Positions 38,393 through 47,489 of a stretch of 64,000 nt of DNA are shown here, piece after piece. The notes beneath the pieces were generated by a model that searched no databases, was not told where the DNA came from, and saw only the letters and a list, made by a program, of their open reading frames with translations. Source of the DNA: Campylobacterales bacterium. GTDB taxonomy: Bacteria; Campylobacterota; Campylobacteria; Campylobacterales; Sulfurospirillaceae. The position numbers and the translations under genes were made by a program. Where the stretch lies: the NCBI GenBank assembly GCA_016930915.1, contig JAFGFU010000024.1, positions 1 to 64,000 of the forward strand, in the 5' to 3' direction. The first letter of the stretch is position 1, and every line of letters starts with the position of its first letter.

Positions 38393-39139
38393 TCACTTTA
38401 TATCCCACAAGCTGTTCAATAACTCCACTAGCTTGTGTATGGCTATGGAGGGATTGTCGCTTTCTGGATTATGACTTTCTCCATGAAAAGCCATTAATCG
38501 TGTTGCATTTTTAATGGCAGTTTCTTGTAAAGCATGAAGTTCATCAAAAATAAGTTTTGTAAAATCTGCTTGCTTAATAGTATCTTTATCAAGTTGCACA
38601 AATTTTGAGGCGTTGCGAGCTTGCAATTTTTCTATTACTTTTATTAAAAGATCGTCACGTGAAATCGCACTATCAACATAATTAAAATGAAGTAAATACC
38701 ACAATTCGAAGGCATCATTAGCATACGCCACCTCAACTTTTAACCGTTTTGTCTGCATTAAAGCATTATTAAAATCCTCTGTACTGTGTCCTCCCCCATT
38801 AATGCGTTCTTTATCTCTATCAATAACAATCCATTTGTGACGAAAATCTTTGTAAGTTTTTCCGCTAAATCTACATTTATGGCTTTTTAAATCTTCTAAA
38901 ATGCCCGTTGGATGAGTATTAGTATGATTGGCTATCACAAAAGAATCAGGCGTAATTTTTCGTGACGATTTTAACTGTGCGACAAGCATTTTAAAATATG
39001 TTGGAGCAGAAGCCTCATCTTCACACGCAATGATAATATCGGGGATTTTTTCTTTCGTTGCGCTTTTACGCTTTAAGTCTTGTTTTGTTTGCTCTTTTTT
39101 TCGTGCTTGTTCAGCCGCTTTATCTTTTCGCCTTCTCAT
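38393..39139 (-). CDS. rloB: RloB family protein (AbiLii-like, Toprim-type)
   Basis: 248 residues. The basic N-terminus (RRRKDKAAEQARKKEQTKQ) and the core IIIACEDEASAPTYFKMLV, HKWIVIDRDKERINGG and YANDAFELWYLLHF match the RloB family. The acidic residues CEDE and DRDKE fit a Toprim-like metal site. Paired with the AAA ATPase RloA just upstream (two-base gap) it resembles the AbiL phage-exclusion pair. It likely acts as the nuclease effector. The pair sits in a hydrolase remnant, so it was acquired. Confidence 0.9.
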   Translation of the reverse strand: MRRRKDKAAEQARKKEQTKQDLKRKSATKEKIPDIIIACEDEASAPTYFKMLVAQLKSSRKITPDSFVIANHTNTHPTGILEDLKSHKCRFSGKTYKDFRHKWIVIDRDKERINGGGHSTEDFNNALMQTKRLKVEVAYANDAFELWYLLHFNYVDSAISRDDLLIKVIEKLQARNASKFVQLDKDTIKQADFTKLIFDELHALQETAIKNATRLMAFHGESHNPESDNPSIAIHKLVELLNSLWDIK

Positions 39140-39141
39140 AG

Positions 39142-40413
39142 CTAAAACTCAAACTTTCCAAGATACGGAATGGCTCCGTATTTTCCTTGAATGTACTCTT
39201 TTTCAAAGTCTGCATCTTTTCGTACATCTTTGAACTCTGCTAGCGCATTTAGATGAGTAGAACCATACACATCTTTTTCTGTAAACCAAATTTGGTCTCG
39301 TCTAAACAAATGTGGCTTTAAAAGATTGGTATCGTGGGTCGTGAAAATAAGTTGAGCATTTTTAGTATTTACTTTTGGGTCATGAAAAAGTTTAATGAGG
39401 TGCATCGTAAGCATTGGGTGTAAACTTGCATCAAGTTCATCAATCGCTAAAATCTTGCCTTCTTGTAAAGTGTTTAAAATAGGGGCTGACATCTTAAAAA
39501 ATTTTTGAGTACCTAATGACTCCTCTCTATCGAGCTCAAACACTTCTGTCCCAACCGCATTATTTTTTTCATCAAACTTCGTGTGATACGTATTGATATT
39601 GACTTGCTTAAAATTCATCTCTTCTACATTGTTTTGCTTAAACTTTTCTAATGCAATTAGCTTTTCCAACATATCTTTAGGAACATCTGTCTCTTCTAAT
39701 TGAATATCCTCAAGCCCAATATCGGCTGTTCTTACAAGCTTAATGATTTCATCCCTAAAATCTTCTTTTTCCATTTGATGCATTGTATAATTAACATATC
39801 CATTATGTTCAACACCATTCATAATATTAAAGTTATTAAACCACTTGAGAATGCTTTTAGACACTTCACCATCGTTTTGGTCACATTTCCAAAGAAACAG
39901 TTGATTTTTTGCAATATTAATTTTTAAATTTTTTTTATCAAAAAATTGGTACCCCTCTTTAAAAGAAGGATTGACATACTCTTCTCCATCGGCATCTCTG
40001 TAAAACAGCTTCGCTTCTTTTCCCTTCTCATCGGCATAAAGCCATTCCGCATAAACGGTTGTGGTATCCATTTCAAAGCCGTAACGATATTTTTTCATAC
40101 CAATAAAAAAGATAATCTCAAAGGTACTTGAAGCATCGTGGGTTGAAATATTTAGTTTAAAAGGATCATAAGGAAGCATATCGGTGGATTGGATGACTTT
40201 CATTTTATTGAGCACCACAAGTCTCATAAATGCCATTGCTCTTAAAATATTACTTTTACCACTAGCATTTGCTCCATAAATTACAGCACTATTTAAAAGC
40301 TCATAGTTTCGAATGTTAAAGCATCTTTCTTTATCTTTAGTGGCACTCATCATACTCAATGTGACTTTGTCTTTAATCGAGCGATAATTATCAACACTAA
40401 ATTGAACTAACAT
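39142..40413 (-). CDS. rloA: AAA-type ATPase RloA (AbiLi-like)
   Basis: 423 residues. An AAA15/OLD-like SMC-type ATPase: N-terminal MLVQFSVDNYRSIKDKVTLSM, Walker A VIYGANASGKSNILRAM, and near the C-terminus the Walker B LAIDELDASLHPML with the H-loop IFTTHDTNLL. It has AAGGAG before its start. It probably senses infection and licenses RloB. First gene of a two-gene unit. Confidence 0.9.
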   Translation of the reverse strand: MLVQFSVDNYRSIKDKVTLSMMSATKDKERCFNIRNYELLNSAVIYGANASGKSNILRAMAFMRLVVLNKMKVIQSTDMLPYDPFKLNISTHDASSTFEIIFFIGMKKYRYGFEMDTTTVYAEWLYADEKGKEAKLFYRDADGEEYVNPSFKEGYQFFDKKNLKINIAKNQLFLWKCDQNDGEVSKSILKWFNNFNIMNGVEHNGYVNYTMHQMEKEDFRDEIIKLVRTADIGLEDIQLEETDVPKDMLEKLIALEKFKQNNVEEMNFKQVNINTYHTKFDEKNNAVGTEVFELDREESLGTQKFFKMSAPILNTLQEGKILAIDELDASLHPMLTMHLIKLFHDPKVNTKNAQLIFTTHDTNLLKPHLFRRDQIWFTEKDVYGSTHLNALAEFKDVRKDADFEKEYIQGKYGAIPYLGKFEF

Positions 40414-40523
40414 AGATAACTCCTTGTTTTATTACCTATATAATAGCAGTAAAATTACAATATAAAGCTTATTTTTGTAAATTATATACAAATATTGTGT
40501 ATATTATATAACATATCTGCATT

Positions 40524-41915
40524 TTACCCCAACTTCCATATCTTAAACCGTCTATTTTTAATCGTAGTGGCACACAATCCATCAAAGGCTTTATCGGCGT
40601 GTTCTCTGGTTATGGCGACGTAAGCGTATTTTTCTAAGATGTCAATTTTGCCAATGAGGCTTCCATCTAAGCCAATGTCTTTGGTTAAAACACCCAAAAT
40701 GTCGCCTGCTCGCACTTTTTGTTTTTTGCCCCCATCAATGCACAGCGTGATAAACGAAGCTCTTTTGGGGTTTACATGTAAAGGTGAAAGCGTACCCAAC
40801 TCTTTACATGTAAAGGCAAATCCTTCTCTTTTAAGTTCGTTCAAAAAGCCCTCTTCGCTTTGTGTCACAAAGCTGATTGCCCTTCCCTCTTTGCCCATGC
40901 GTCCTGTTCGTCCGATGCGGTGGGTGTAGATTTCCATCGTTTGAGGAAGGTCGTAGTTGATGACCATCTCCACATCTTTAATGTCTAGCCCACGAGAAGC
41001 AAGGTCGGTGGCTACGAGAATCTGCGCACTGCCGTTGGCAAAAAGAAGCAAATTTTCATCTCTGGCGATTTGCTCCAAATCCCCGTGTAAGCAGAGCGCA
41101 TCAAACCCCTCATCGTAAAGATACGCTTGAAGCTTAGCAACGCCCACTTTCGTTTTACAAAAGATAATGACCGACGTTGGCACCGTGCTTAATAAGAGCG
41201 CTTTAAGGGCTTTTTCTTTTTCAGGCTCATCCACACGCAAAACACTCTGCTCAATCGCTAAGGGCGCATGTTTTTCTTCCTCTTCAAGACTTACATGTAA
41301 CGCCTCTTTTTGCACTTCTTGGCACATCTGCTCTATCTCTTTGGGAAAGGTGGCGGAAAAAAGCAAAGTTTGACGCTCTTTTGGCATTTTATTGATGATT
41401 TTTTCGATGTCCTCGTAAAATCCCATATCGAGCATTCTATCTGCCTCATCCAAAACCAGCGTTTTAATGTGCGAAAAGTCAATGGTTTTCTCTTGCAAGT
41501 GTTGCAAAATGCGCCCCGGTGTGCCTACGACAATGTGTGCGCCATGTTCCAAAGAGATGCACTGAGGCACAAAACGAGTCCCTCCACAAAGCGTTACGAT
41601 TTTGATATTGTGCGTAAACGTTGCCACTTTGCGAAGTTCGCTACTCACTTGCTCCGCTAGTTCACGAGTGGGACATAAAACCACCGATTGGATGCGCATC
41701 TGTTTTACATGTAAGCCTAAAAGCAGAGGCAAACCAAAGGCAAGGGTCTTGCCACTGCCTGTTTTTGCTTTGGCAACAATGTCACGTCCTTCTAAAATAA
41801 AAGGCAATGAGGCTTCTTGAATAGGGGTCATATTTTGATACCCCAAACGGGTTAAAGTTTCTAGCATAGCGCTATTTTGGATGAAATGATTAAAGGGAGT
41901 TGTTTGTTTTTTCAT
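40524..41915 (-). CDS. dbpA: ATP-dependent RNA helicase DbpA
   Basis: 463 residues from the ATG at 41915; an earlier start at 41972 would add 19 residues unlike the family. DEAD-box motifs: Q motif NMTPIQEASLPF, AKAKTGSGKT, PTRELAEQ, VLDEADRMLDMG, SAT, and HRIGRTGRMGKEG. The C-terminal 75 residues form the DbpA RNA-binding domain (FITLCIDGGKKQKVRAGDIL), which binds 23S rRNA. It acts in large-subunit assembly. Several copies of the TTTACATGTAAA palindrome lie in the gene. Confidence 0.93.
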   Translation of the reverse strand: MKKQTTPFNHFIQNSAMLETLTRLGYQNMTPIQEASLPFILEGRDIVAKAKTGSGKTLAFGLPLLLGLHVKQMRIQSVVLCPTRELAEQVSSELRKVATFTHNIKIVTLCGGTRFVPQCISLEHGAHIVVGTPGRILQHLQEKTIDFSHIKTLVLDEADRMLDMGFYEDIEKIINKMPKERQTLLFSATFPKEIEQMCQEVQKEALHVSLEEEEKHAPLAIEQSVLRVDEPEKEKALKALLLSTVPTSVIIFCKTKVGVAKLQAYLYDEGFDALCLHGDLEQIARDENLLLFANGSAQILVATDLASRGLDIKDVEMVINYDLPQTMEIYTHRIGRTGRMGKEGRAISFVTQSEEGFLNELKREGFAFTCKELGTLSPLHVNPKRASFITLCIDGGKKQKVRAGDILGVLTKDIGLDGSLIGKIDILEKYAYVAITREHADKAFDGLCATTIKNRRFKIWKLG

Positions 41916-42001
41916 GGGGAAAATAGTATCACATTTTTTTATAAAAACCTTACAATCATTTGGTATAATCAATTCTTTAATTACATTTACGAAAGAGTCT
42001 T

Positions 42002-42889
42002 ATGCAACGTTATCCAAAATTTAAAAGCTCCATTGCGTCTCGTATTTTTGGCGTTTTTGCGTCAAAAGAGTTTCCACCAGCCCTTCAAATCGCTATCAAT
42101 AGAAGCTACGTTTCAACGATGAACGTTGATTTGAGTGAATTTGAAGAGGCAAAAACCTATCAAAGCCTTAACAAGCTTTTTACACGAAAGCTCAAACACA
42201 AACGTCTTTTTAATATCAATGAAAAAACCCTTATTTCTCCGTGTGATAGCACCATTAGTGCGTATGGAAACGTAAAACATGACTTAGCCCTTCAAATTAA
42301 AGGCTTTTCGTACAGTGTACGTGCACTTTTAGGCGATTATATCGCTAAACAAGAGAAAGACCGCCTTGAAGGTGGTAATTTTATTAACTTTTACCTCTCG
42401 CCTCGTGATTACCACCGTTACCATGTCCCTATTGATATGCGTGTAGCTAAAGCGGTGCACATTCCCGGAAAACTCTACCCTGTCAATTTCAAATGGCTTA
42501 AAAAAATTGAGGGACTTTTTGTGGAGAATGAACGTGTGGTATTAGAGTGCTACACCAAAGAAAACCAGCTTTTTTATATGGTCTTTGTCGGTGCGCTCAA
42601 TGTAGGAAAAATTTCATTTACGTTTGATGAGCGTATTCAAACCAATGCCAAAGGTGCTTTACAACAATGCTATCTTTACGATAACCTCTGGATGAAAAAG
42701 GGAGATGCGTTAGGGATGTTTGAGATGGGCTCAACCATTGTAATGCTTTTTGAAAAAGAGTCTGTTTCCTTAGAATTAAAAGATATCACACATGTTAAAT
42801 TTGGACAAGCACTAGGAGAATTGAGTGGAAAGACCACACATTGCGACACTCAGAGAGATGAGCAAGGAGATGCGCCTCTTATACCTTGA
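42002..42889 (+). CDS. psd: Phosphatidylserine decarboxylase
   Basis: 295 residues. The proenzyme cleavage site is the MGST near residue 243, within DALGMFEMGSTIVMLFE. Upstream conserved parts: LISPCDSTISAYG, INFYLSPRDYHRYHVPID, and LYPVNFKWLKKIEGLFVENERVVL. It makes phosphatidylethanolamine in the inner membrane. The C-terminus after GQALGEL is a polar extension overlapping the next gene. Confidence 0.95.
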   Translation: MQRYPKFKSSIASRIFGVFASKEFPPALQIAINRSYVSTMNVDLSEFEEAKTYQSLNKLFTRKLKHKRLFNINEKTLISPCDSTISAYGNVKHDLALQIKGFSYSVRALLGDYIAKQEKDRLEGGNFINFYLSPRDYHRYHVPIDMRVAKAVHIPGKLYPVNFKWLKKIEGLFVENERVVLECYTKENQLFYMVFVGALNVGKISFTFDERIQTNAKGALQQCYLYDNLWMKKGDALGMFEMGSTIVMLFEKESVSLELKDITHVKFGQALGELSGKTTHCDTQRDEQGDAPLIP

Positions 42890-44813
42890 GCATAACGAAT
42901 ATGCCAAGGAGAGTGCGCTACATCTTTTTTCAAAATTTTTCGACCATATCCTCACGGCACAAGATGGGAAAGAGGGGTTTCATCTCTATTTAAACCATCA
43001 TGACCATCTGGATGTGATTATTACGACCCTATCCTTGCCCTTAATGACAGGGATTGAGGTCATCGAAAAAATTCGTCAGCATAACAGCGATGTTGCCATC
43101 ATTGTACTCTCAGAATTGCATGAAACACATCTGTTTCCTCAGACGATTACTATCGGTGTGGATGGGTACCTGTTTAAACCCCTCAGCCTAACTCAATTTA
43201 CAACCACGCTTCAAAAAATTCTTGATACGATTATTTTAAGACGAGAAAACCGTCAAAAAACATTGCTTTTAGAACAGTACAAACAGGTGACCAATGCAAG
43301 TTCTATTATCTCCAAAACCGATGCAAAAGGTAAAATCACCTATGTCAATGAAGAATTTTGCCGCATTTCAGGCTATGAAGAAAAAGAGCTTTTAGGCAAA
43401 AATCATAATATCATTCGCCACCCCGATATGCCACAAACTGCTTTTGAAGAGCTATGGCATACCATTAAAACAGAGAAAAAAATCTGGCAGGGCATCGTTA
43501 AAAATCGCTCCAAAAATGGTAAAAGTTACTATGTCAAAACAACCATTCAACCTCTTTTAAACGCTCATGGCGAAGTGGAAGAGTACATTTCTCTGCGCCA
43601 TGATATTACCGCCATTATGAGTGATAAAAAACAACTCTTTGATTTTTTAGAAGCCCATAAACTCTGCGTTCTTATCCTGATTCAAATCGAAGATTATGCG
43701 ATTTTAGAAAAATTTTACGATAAAGCCAGTATCAGCAAAATTGAACAGACATTTTACAAAGCACTTCTTTATTTGATGCCTTCTCTTTGCGGATTTCAGA
43801 AAGTCTATTTTTTAGAAAATGGCTTATATGCTTTTGTGATCGATAGACACAGTTGTCAAGCAAGTAAAGAGGCGTTGTATGAAACCCTAGAGCAGTTTCT
43901 CTCTAACGTCAAAGAGTATATGGTCAGAGTAGACGGCATTGAGTATGATATCTCTGTGGTGTGCAGTTATACGTATGGTGTGTTTAAAATCTTTGAAGAT
44001 GCCAAAAGTGGTATTGACCATGCGATTGCGACCAAAGAGTCGATTGTGTATGCGGATGGGCTTAGCGACATCGAATATCACAATGCTTTGAAAAATATTG
44101 AAACACTCTATATGATTAAAACGGCGATAGAACGGCAAAATATCCTCTCCTATTTTCAACCCATCGTCAATAACCAAACCCAACAAATTGAAAAATACGA
44201 ATCCTTAGTGCGACTCTTAAATGAAGAAGGCGATTTACTCGCACCACACGCCTTTTTGGATATTGCTAAAAAGGGGCGTTACTCCACAAAAATTACCAAA
44301 ATTGTGCTAGAGAACTCTTTTAATGCCCTTGAAAAAATTCCTGAGGTGTCCATTTCGATTAACCTCTCCATGCAAGACATTGAGCAAGAGAGCATTTTAG
44401 AGACGATTTACACGCTTCTACAACGCTACAAAAAACACGCCCCTCGCCTCATTTTTGAGCTTTTAGAGAGTGAAAATATGAAAGATGTTTTGCAGATTAA
44501 ACAATTTATCCACGAGGTGAAAGCACAAGGGGTTAAAATTGCGATTGATGATTTTGGAACAGGGTATTCTAACTTTGAGCGCTTACTCTTTTTTGAACCT
44601 GATATTTTAAAAATTGATGGCAGTTTAATTAAAAATATTCATACCAATAGACTTAATCAACATATTGTGGAAACCATTCTGCTCTTTGCCAAAAAACAAA
44701 AGCTCACAACGGTCGCTGAGTTTGTTGAAAATGAAATCATCTTTAAAATGGTAAAAGATATGGGGATTGATTATTCGCAGGGGTATTTTTTTGGGAAACC
44801 TGAGCGTTTATAA
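42858..44813 (+). CDS. Response regulator with PAS and EAL domains (c-di-GMP phosphodiesterase)
   Basis: About 651 residues. Receiver domain (about 1-120) followed by a PAS domain with PAC region (NEEFCRISGYEEKELLGKNHNIIRHPDMP), a degenerate diguanylate cyclase-like region without a GGDEF, and an EAL domain with ESLVRLL, FELLES, IAIDDFGTGYSNFERL and DILKIDGSLIKNI. The key acidic residues of EAL are kept, so it is likely an active phosphodiesterase. It overlaps psd in another frame. ATGs at 42825, 42858 and 42870 are possible starts. No kinase is adjacent. It could lower c-di-GMP sensed by LapD. Confidence 0.85.
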   Translation: MSKEMRLLYLEHNEYAKESALHLFSKFFDHILTAQDGKEGFHLYLNHHDHLDVIITTLSLPLMTGIEVIEKIRQHNSDVAIIVLSELHETHLFPQTITIGVDGYLFKPLSLTQFTTTLQKILDTIILRRENRQKTLLLEQYKQVTNASSIISKTDAKGKITYVNEEFCRISGYEEKELLGKNHNIIRHPDMPQTAFEELWHTIKTEKKIWQGIVKNRSKNGKSYYVKTTIQPLLNAHGEVEEYISLRHDITAIMSDKKQLFDFLEAHKLCVLILIQIEDYAILEKFYDKASISKIEQTFYKALLYLMPSLCGFQKVYFLENGLYAFVIDRHSCQASKEALYETLEQFLSNVKEYMVRVDGIEYDISVVCSYTYGVFKIFEDAKSGIDHAIATKESIVYADGLSDIEYHNALKNIETLYMIKTAIERQNILSYFQPIVNNQTQQIEKYESLVRLLNEEGDLLAPHAFLDIAKKGRYSTKITKIVLENSFNALEKIPEVSISINLSMQDIEQESILETIYTLLQRYKKHAPRLIFELLESENMKDVLQIKQFIHEVKAQGVKIAIDDFGTGYSNFERLLFFEPDILKIDGSLIKNIHTNRLNQHIVETILLFAKKQKLTTVAEFVENEIIFKMVKDMGIDYSQGYFFGKPERL

Positions 44814-44969
44814 TCCTTTTTACATGTAAAGATGTCGTGCCAGAAAAACGACGTAAAAAGTAGTATAAAAATTCAGAAACATTAATATTTTTTTAAGAAA
44901 ATACATTATGTAGAAATCTCCTTAAAAGTTTAAACTTCTAGGATACTTACCTTTCAAGGAGCGTTCAAC

Positions 44970-46238
44970 ATGGAAATGTTAAAGATTGCAATCGCCCTAT
45001 TTACCATAGTGGCAGTCGTCTATTTTTTGGTTAAAAAATATGACACCAAACTTGTACTTTTAGTTGCGGGTGTTTTTATGGCGTGTTTTGCCCTAGCACC
45101 GATGAAAGCGTTTGAATCGTTTTCAAAGGTCATGGTTTCAGGTGGACTCATTCAAGCGATTTGTTCGGTTTTAGGTTTTGCTGCTGTCCTTAAAATTACA
45201 GGCTGTGACAAACATTTAGTCGCCCTGCTTGGCAATGTCTTAAAACGTGCAGGTATTTTTCTGGTTCCAGCAGCAACCCTACTTACCTTTGCCATTAACG
45301 TAGCCCTTCCCTCAGCCGCAGGCTGTGCCGCAGCGGTGGGTGCGATTTTTATTCCCTTATTGATTCACTCAGGTGTACGCCCTGCTATGGCTGCGGCTGC
45401 GGTTTTTAGTGGAACCTATGGCAGTATGTTAAGCCCAGGGCTTTCGCATAACCCTTTTGTAGCAGACTTGGCAAAAGTTTCCGTCTTAGAGGTCATCAAT
45501 ACACACAAGTTCGCGACCATTAGCAGTATTGTAGTAGCATCTATCGCCTTAGGACTTTTAGCCATTTATCTCAAAGAGCACAAAGGCTATGTCTCTGAAG
45601 ACAAAGATTTTAAAATCGATACCAATTTTAAAATCAATCCTCTTTTTGCACTGGTAAACATCATTCCTCTAGCGATCTTAGTTCTTGGCTTTACAGGATG
45701 GGTTCCTATGCTTAAAATGGGTGTGCCTGAAGCGATGCTTATTGGTGCGTTTTTAGCCGTTATTATTACACGTACCAACCCAGCAAAAGTCTCCGAAGGC
45801 TTTTTTAACGGTATGGGTGGAGCGTATGCGCAAATCTTTGGTATTATCATTGCAGCAACCGTTTTTGTTTCAGGTCTTCAAGCTTTAGGCGCAGTGAATG
45901 CCTTTATTTCTCTACTCATTTCCAATCCTAGCATGGCATCTATTGGTGCAACTGTTGGACCATTTTTGCTCGCTGTTGTTACAGGTTCAGGCGACGCTGC
46001 TGCATTTGCGTTTAACAAAGCCGTTACCCCATTTGCTGTGGAATTTGGTACAACTATCGAGCGTATGGGCTCTTTAGCCGCGCTTAGTGGTGCAATTGGT
46101 CGCACGATGTCTCCGCTTGCAGGGGCTGCTATTATTTGTGCAGGATTTGCTAAAGTATCCACTTTTGATATGGTTAAACGTACCGCATTAGGAATGGTTT
46201 TAGCCCTTATCACTGCTTATTTTATGCTTGCATTTTAA
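44970..46238 (+). CDS. dcuC: DcuC-family C4-dicarboxylate-type transporter
   Basis: 422 residues, with about twelve hydrophobic helices. Conserved parts: ITGCDKHLVALLGNVLKRAG, NVALPSAAGCAAAVGAIFIPLL and SGTYGSMLSPGLSHNPFVADLAKV. AAGGAG precedes the ATG. The family exchanges or takes up C4-dicarboxylates, but this copy leads an operon with two amidohydrolases, so the substrate may be an amide-linked dicarboxylate or glutamate conjugate. Confidence 0.88.
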   Translation: MEMLKIAIALFTIVAVVYFLVKKYDTKLVLLVAGVFMACFALAPMKAFESFSKVMVSGGLIQAICSVLGFAAVLKITGCDKHLVALLGNVLKRAGIFLVPAATLLTFAINVALPSAAGCAAAVGAIFIPLLIHSGVRPAMAAAAVFSGTYGSMLSPGLSHNPFVADLAKVSVLEVINTHKFATISSIVVASIALGLLAIYLKEHKGYVSEDKDFKIDTNFKINPLFALVNIIPLAILVLGFTGWVPMLKMGVPEAMLIGAFLAVIITRTNPAKVSEGFFNGMGGAYAQIFGIIIAATVFVSGLQALGAVNAFISLLISNPSMASIGATVGPFLLAVVTGSGDAAAFAFNKAVTPFAVEFGTTIERMGSLAALSGAIGRTMSPLAGAAIICAGFAKVSTFDMVKRTALGMVLALITAYFMLAF

Positions 46239-46247
46239 GGATGCGAT

Positions 46248-47486
46248 ATGATTAATGCAGAGCGATTAAAAAGAGAAATGCAAACCATAAGCACCTTTGG
46301 GGCATTACCTCAAGGAGGCATGAGCCGCCTTGCTTTCTCCAAAGAAGAAGCCCAAGCACGTGAGTATGTTAAAACACTCATGCAAGCCGTGGGTATGAGC
46401 ATTCGGGAAGATGCCATTGGCAATATTTTTGGGCGCATTGAAGGGGAACTTCCTCTTCCTGCCGTTGCCATTGGCTCTCACTTAGATAGCGTTCCTTTGG
46501 GTGGATTTTACGATGGAACACTAGGGGTTATGTGTGGTCTTGAGGCGATTCGTACCATCAAAGAAAACGGGATTTCCCATCAACGTCCTTTGGAGCTCAT
46601 TATTTTCTCTTGCGAAGAATCTAGCCGTTTTAATATGGCAACCGTGGGCAGTAAAGTGATGGCAGGCAAACTCTCTAAAGAAGCACTTCAAACCCTAAAA
46701 GACAAAGAAGGCATTACACTTTATGAGGCAGCCAAAGCGTTTGGATGTGCTGTTGAGAATGTAGAGAGTGCAAAACTCCCCAAAGATACCTTTTACGCCT
46801 ACTTAGAATTACACATAGAACAAGGGCCTGTGTTGGAAAACAAAGGTATTCCTGTGGGCATTGTTACGGGCATTGCAGCGCCCATTCGCTATGAATTAAC
46901 CCTACAAGGCAGAGCCGATCACTCGGGAGCTACACCTATGAATATGCGCTCCGATGCCCTTGCGTGTGCGGCAGAGATTATTTTACATGTAGAAAAAATT
47001 GCCAAAGAAAAAGCGGGGGAAACTACCGTTGCAACGGTGGGCTTTGCCAACGCAACTCCTGGTGTGCTGAATGTCATTCCAGGCAGTGTGAGTTTGGGTA
47101 TTGACATCCGAGATATCGACCGAGAAAATCTTGAAAAAGCAGCTTTGTTGATTGAAAAAGGGATTGAGGAGATTGCGCAAAAAAGAGATCTCATTTATAC
47201 CCTCAAAGAACTTACCCATGACACACCTGTAACCCTCGATAAAAAAATCATTGAAACCCTTAAGAATGAAGCAAAAAAACTTCACATTCCAACCCTAAAA
47301 CTTCCAAGCGGAGCAGGACACGATGCGATGCATATGCCATACGTTTCAACGCATACAGGGATGGTCTTTGTGCCGTGCAAAGAGGGCATTAGCCACAATA
47401 TCGCTGAAGAAGTGAATATGGATGATGTGATTTGCGCCACAGAAGTGATTACTAAAACCCTCATTACCTTAGCAAACGAAGGATAA
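46248..47486 (+). CDS. M20 Zn-dependent hydrolase (carbamoyl-amino acid/allantoate amidohydrolase family)
   Basis: 412 residues. Metal ligands and family motifs are visible: GSHLDSVPLGGFYDGTLGVM, SCEESSRFNMA, LELHIEQGPVLE, GRADHSGATPM and a final MVFVPCKEGISHN. Relatives release ammonia or carbamoyl groups from allantoate, N-carbamoyl amino acids or beta-ureidopropionate. The exact substrate is not known. Nine bases after the transporter. Confidence 0.9.
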   Translation: MINAERLKREMQTISTFGALPQGGMSRLAFSKEEAQAREYVKTLMQAVGMSIREDAIGNIFGRIEGELPLPAVAIGSHLDSVPLGGFYDGTLGVMCGLEAIRTIKENGISHQRPLELIIFSCEESSRFNMATVGSKVMAGKLSKEALQTLKDKEGITLYEAAKAFGCAVENVESAKLPKDTFYAYLELHIEQGPVLENKGIPVGIVTGIAAPIRYELTLQGRADHSGATPMNMRSDALACAAEIILHVEKIAKEKAGETTVATVGFANATPGVLNVIPGSVSLGIDIRDIDRENLEKAALLIEKGIEEIAQKRDLIYTLKELTHDTPVTLDKKIIETLKNEAKKLHIPTLKLPSGAGHDAMHMPYVSTHTGMVFVPCKEGISHNIAEEVNMDDVICATEVITKTLITLANEG

Positions 47487-47489
47487 ACA

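Noticed and set aside
38393-40413. PARIS-type defence pair
   Set aside because: The second gene matches RloB with its basic N-terminus rather than DUF4435, so RloAB/AbiL is the better name.
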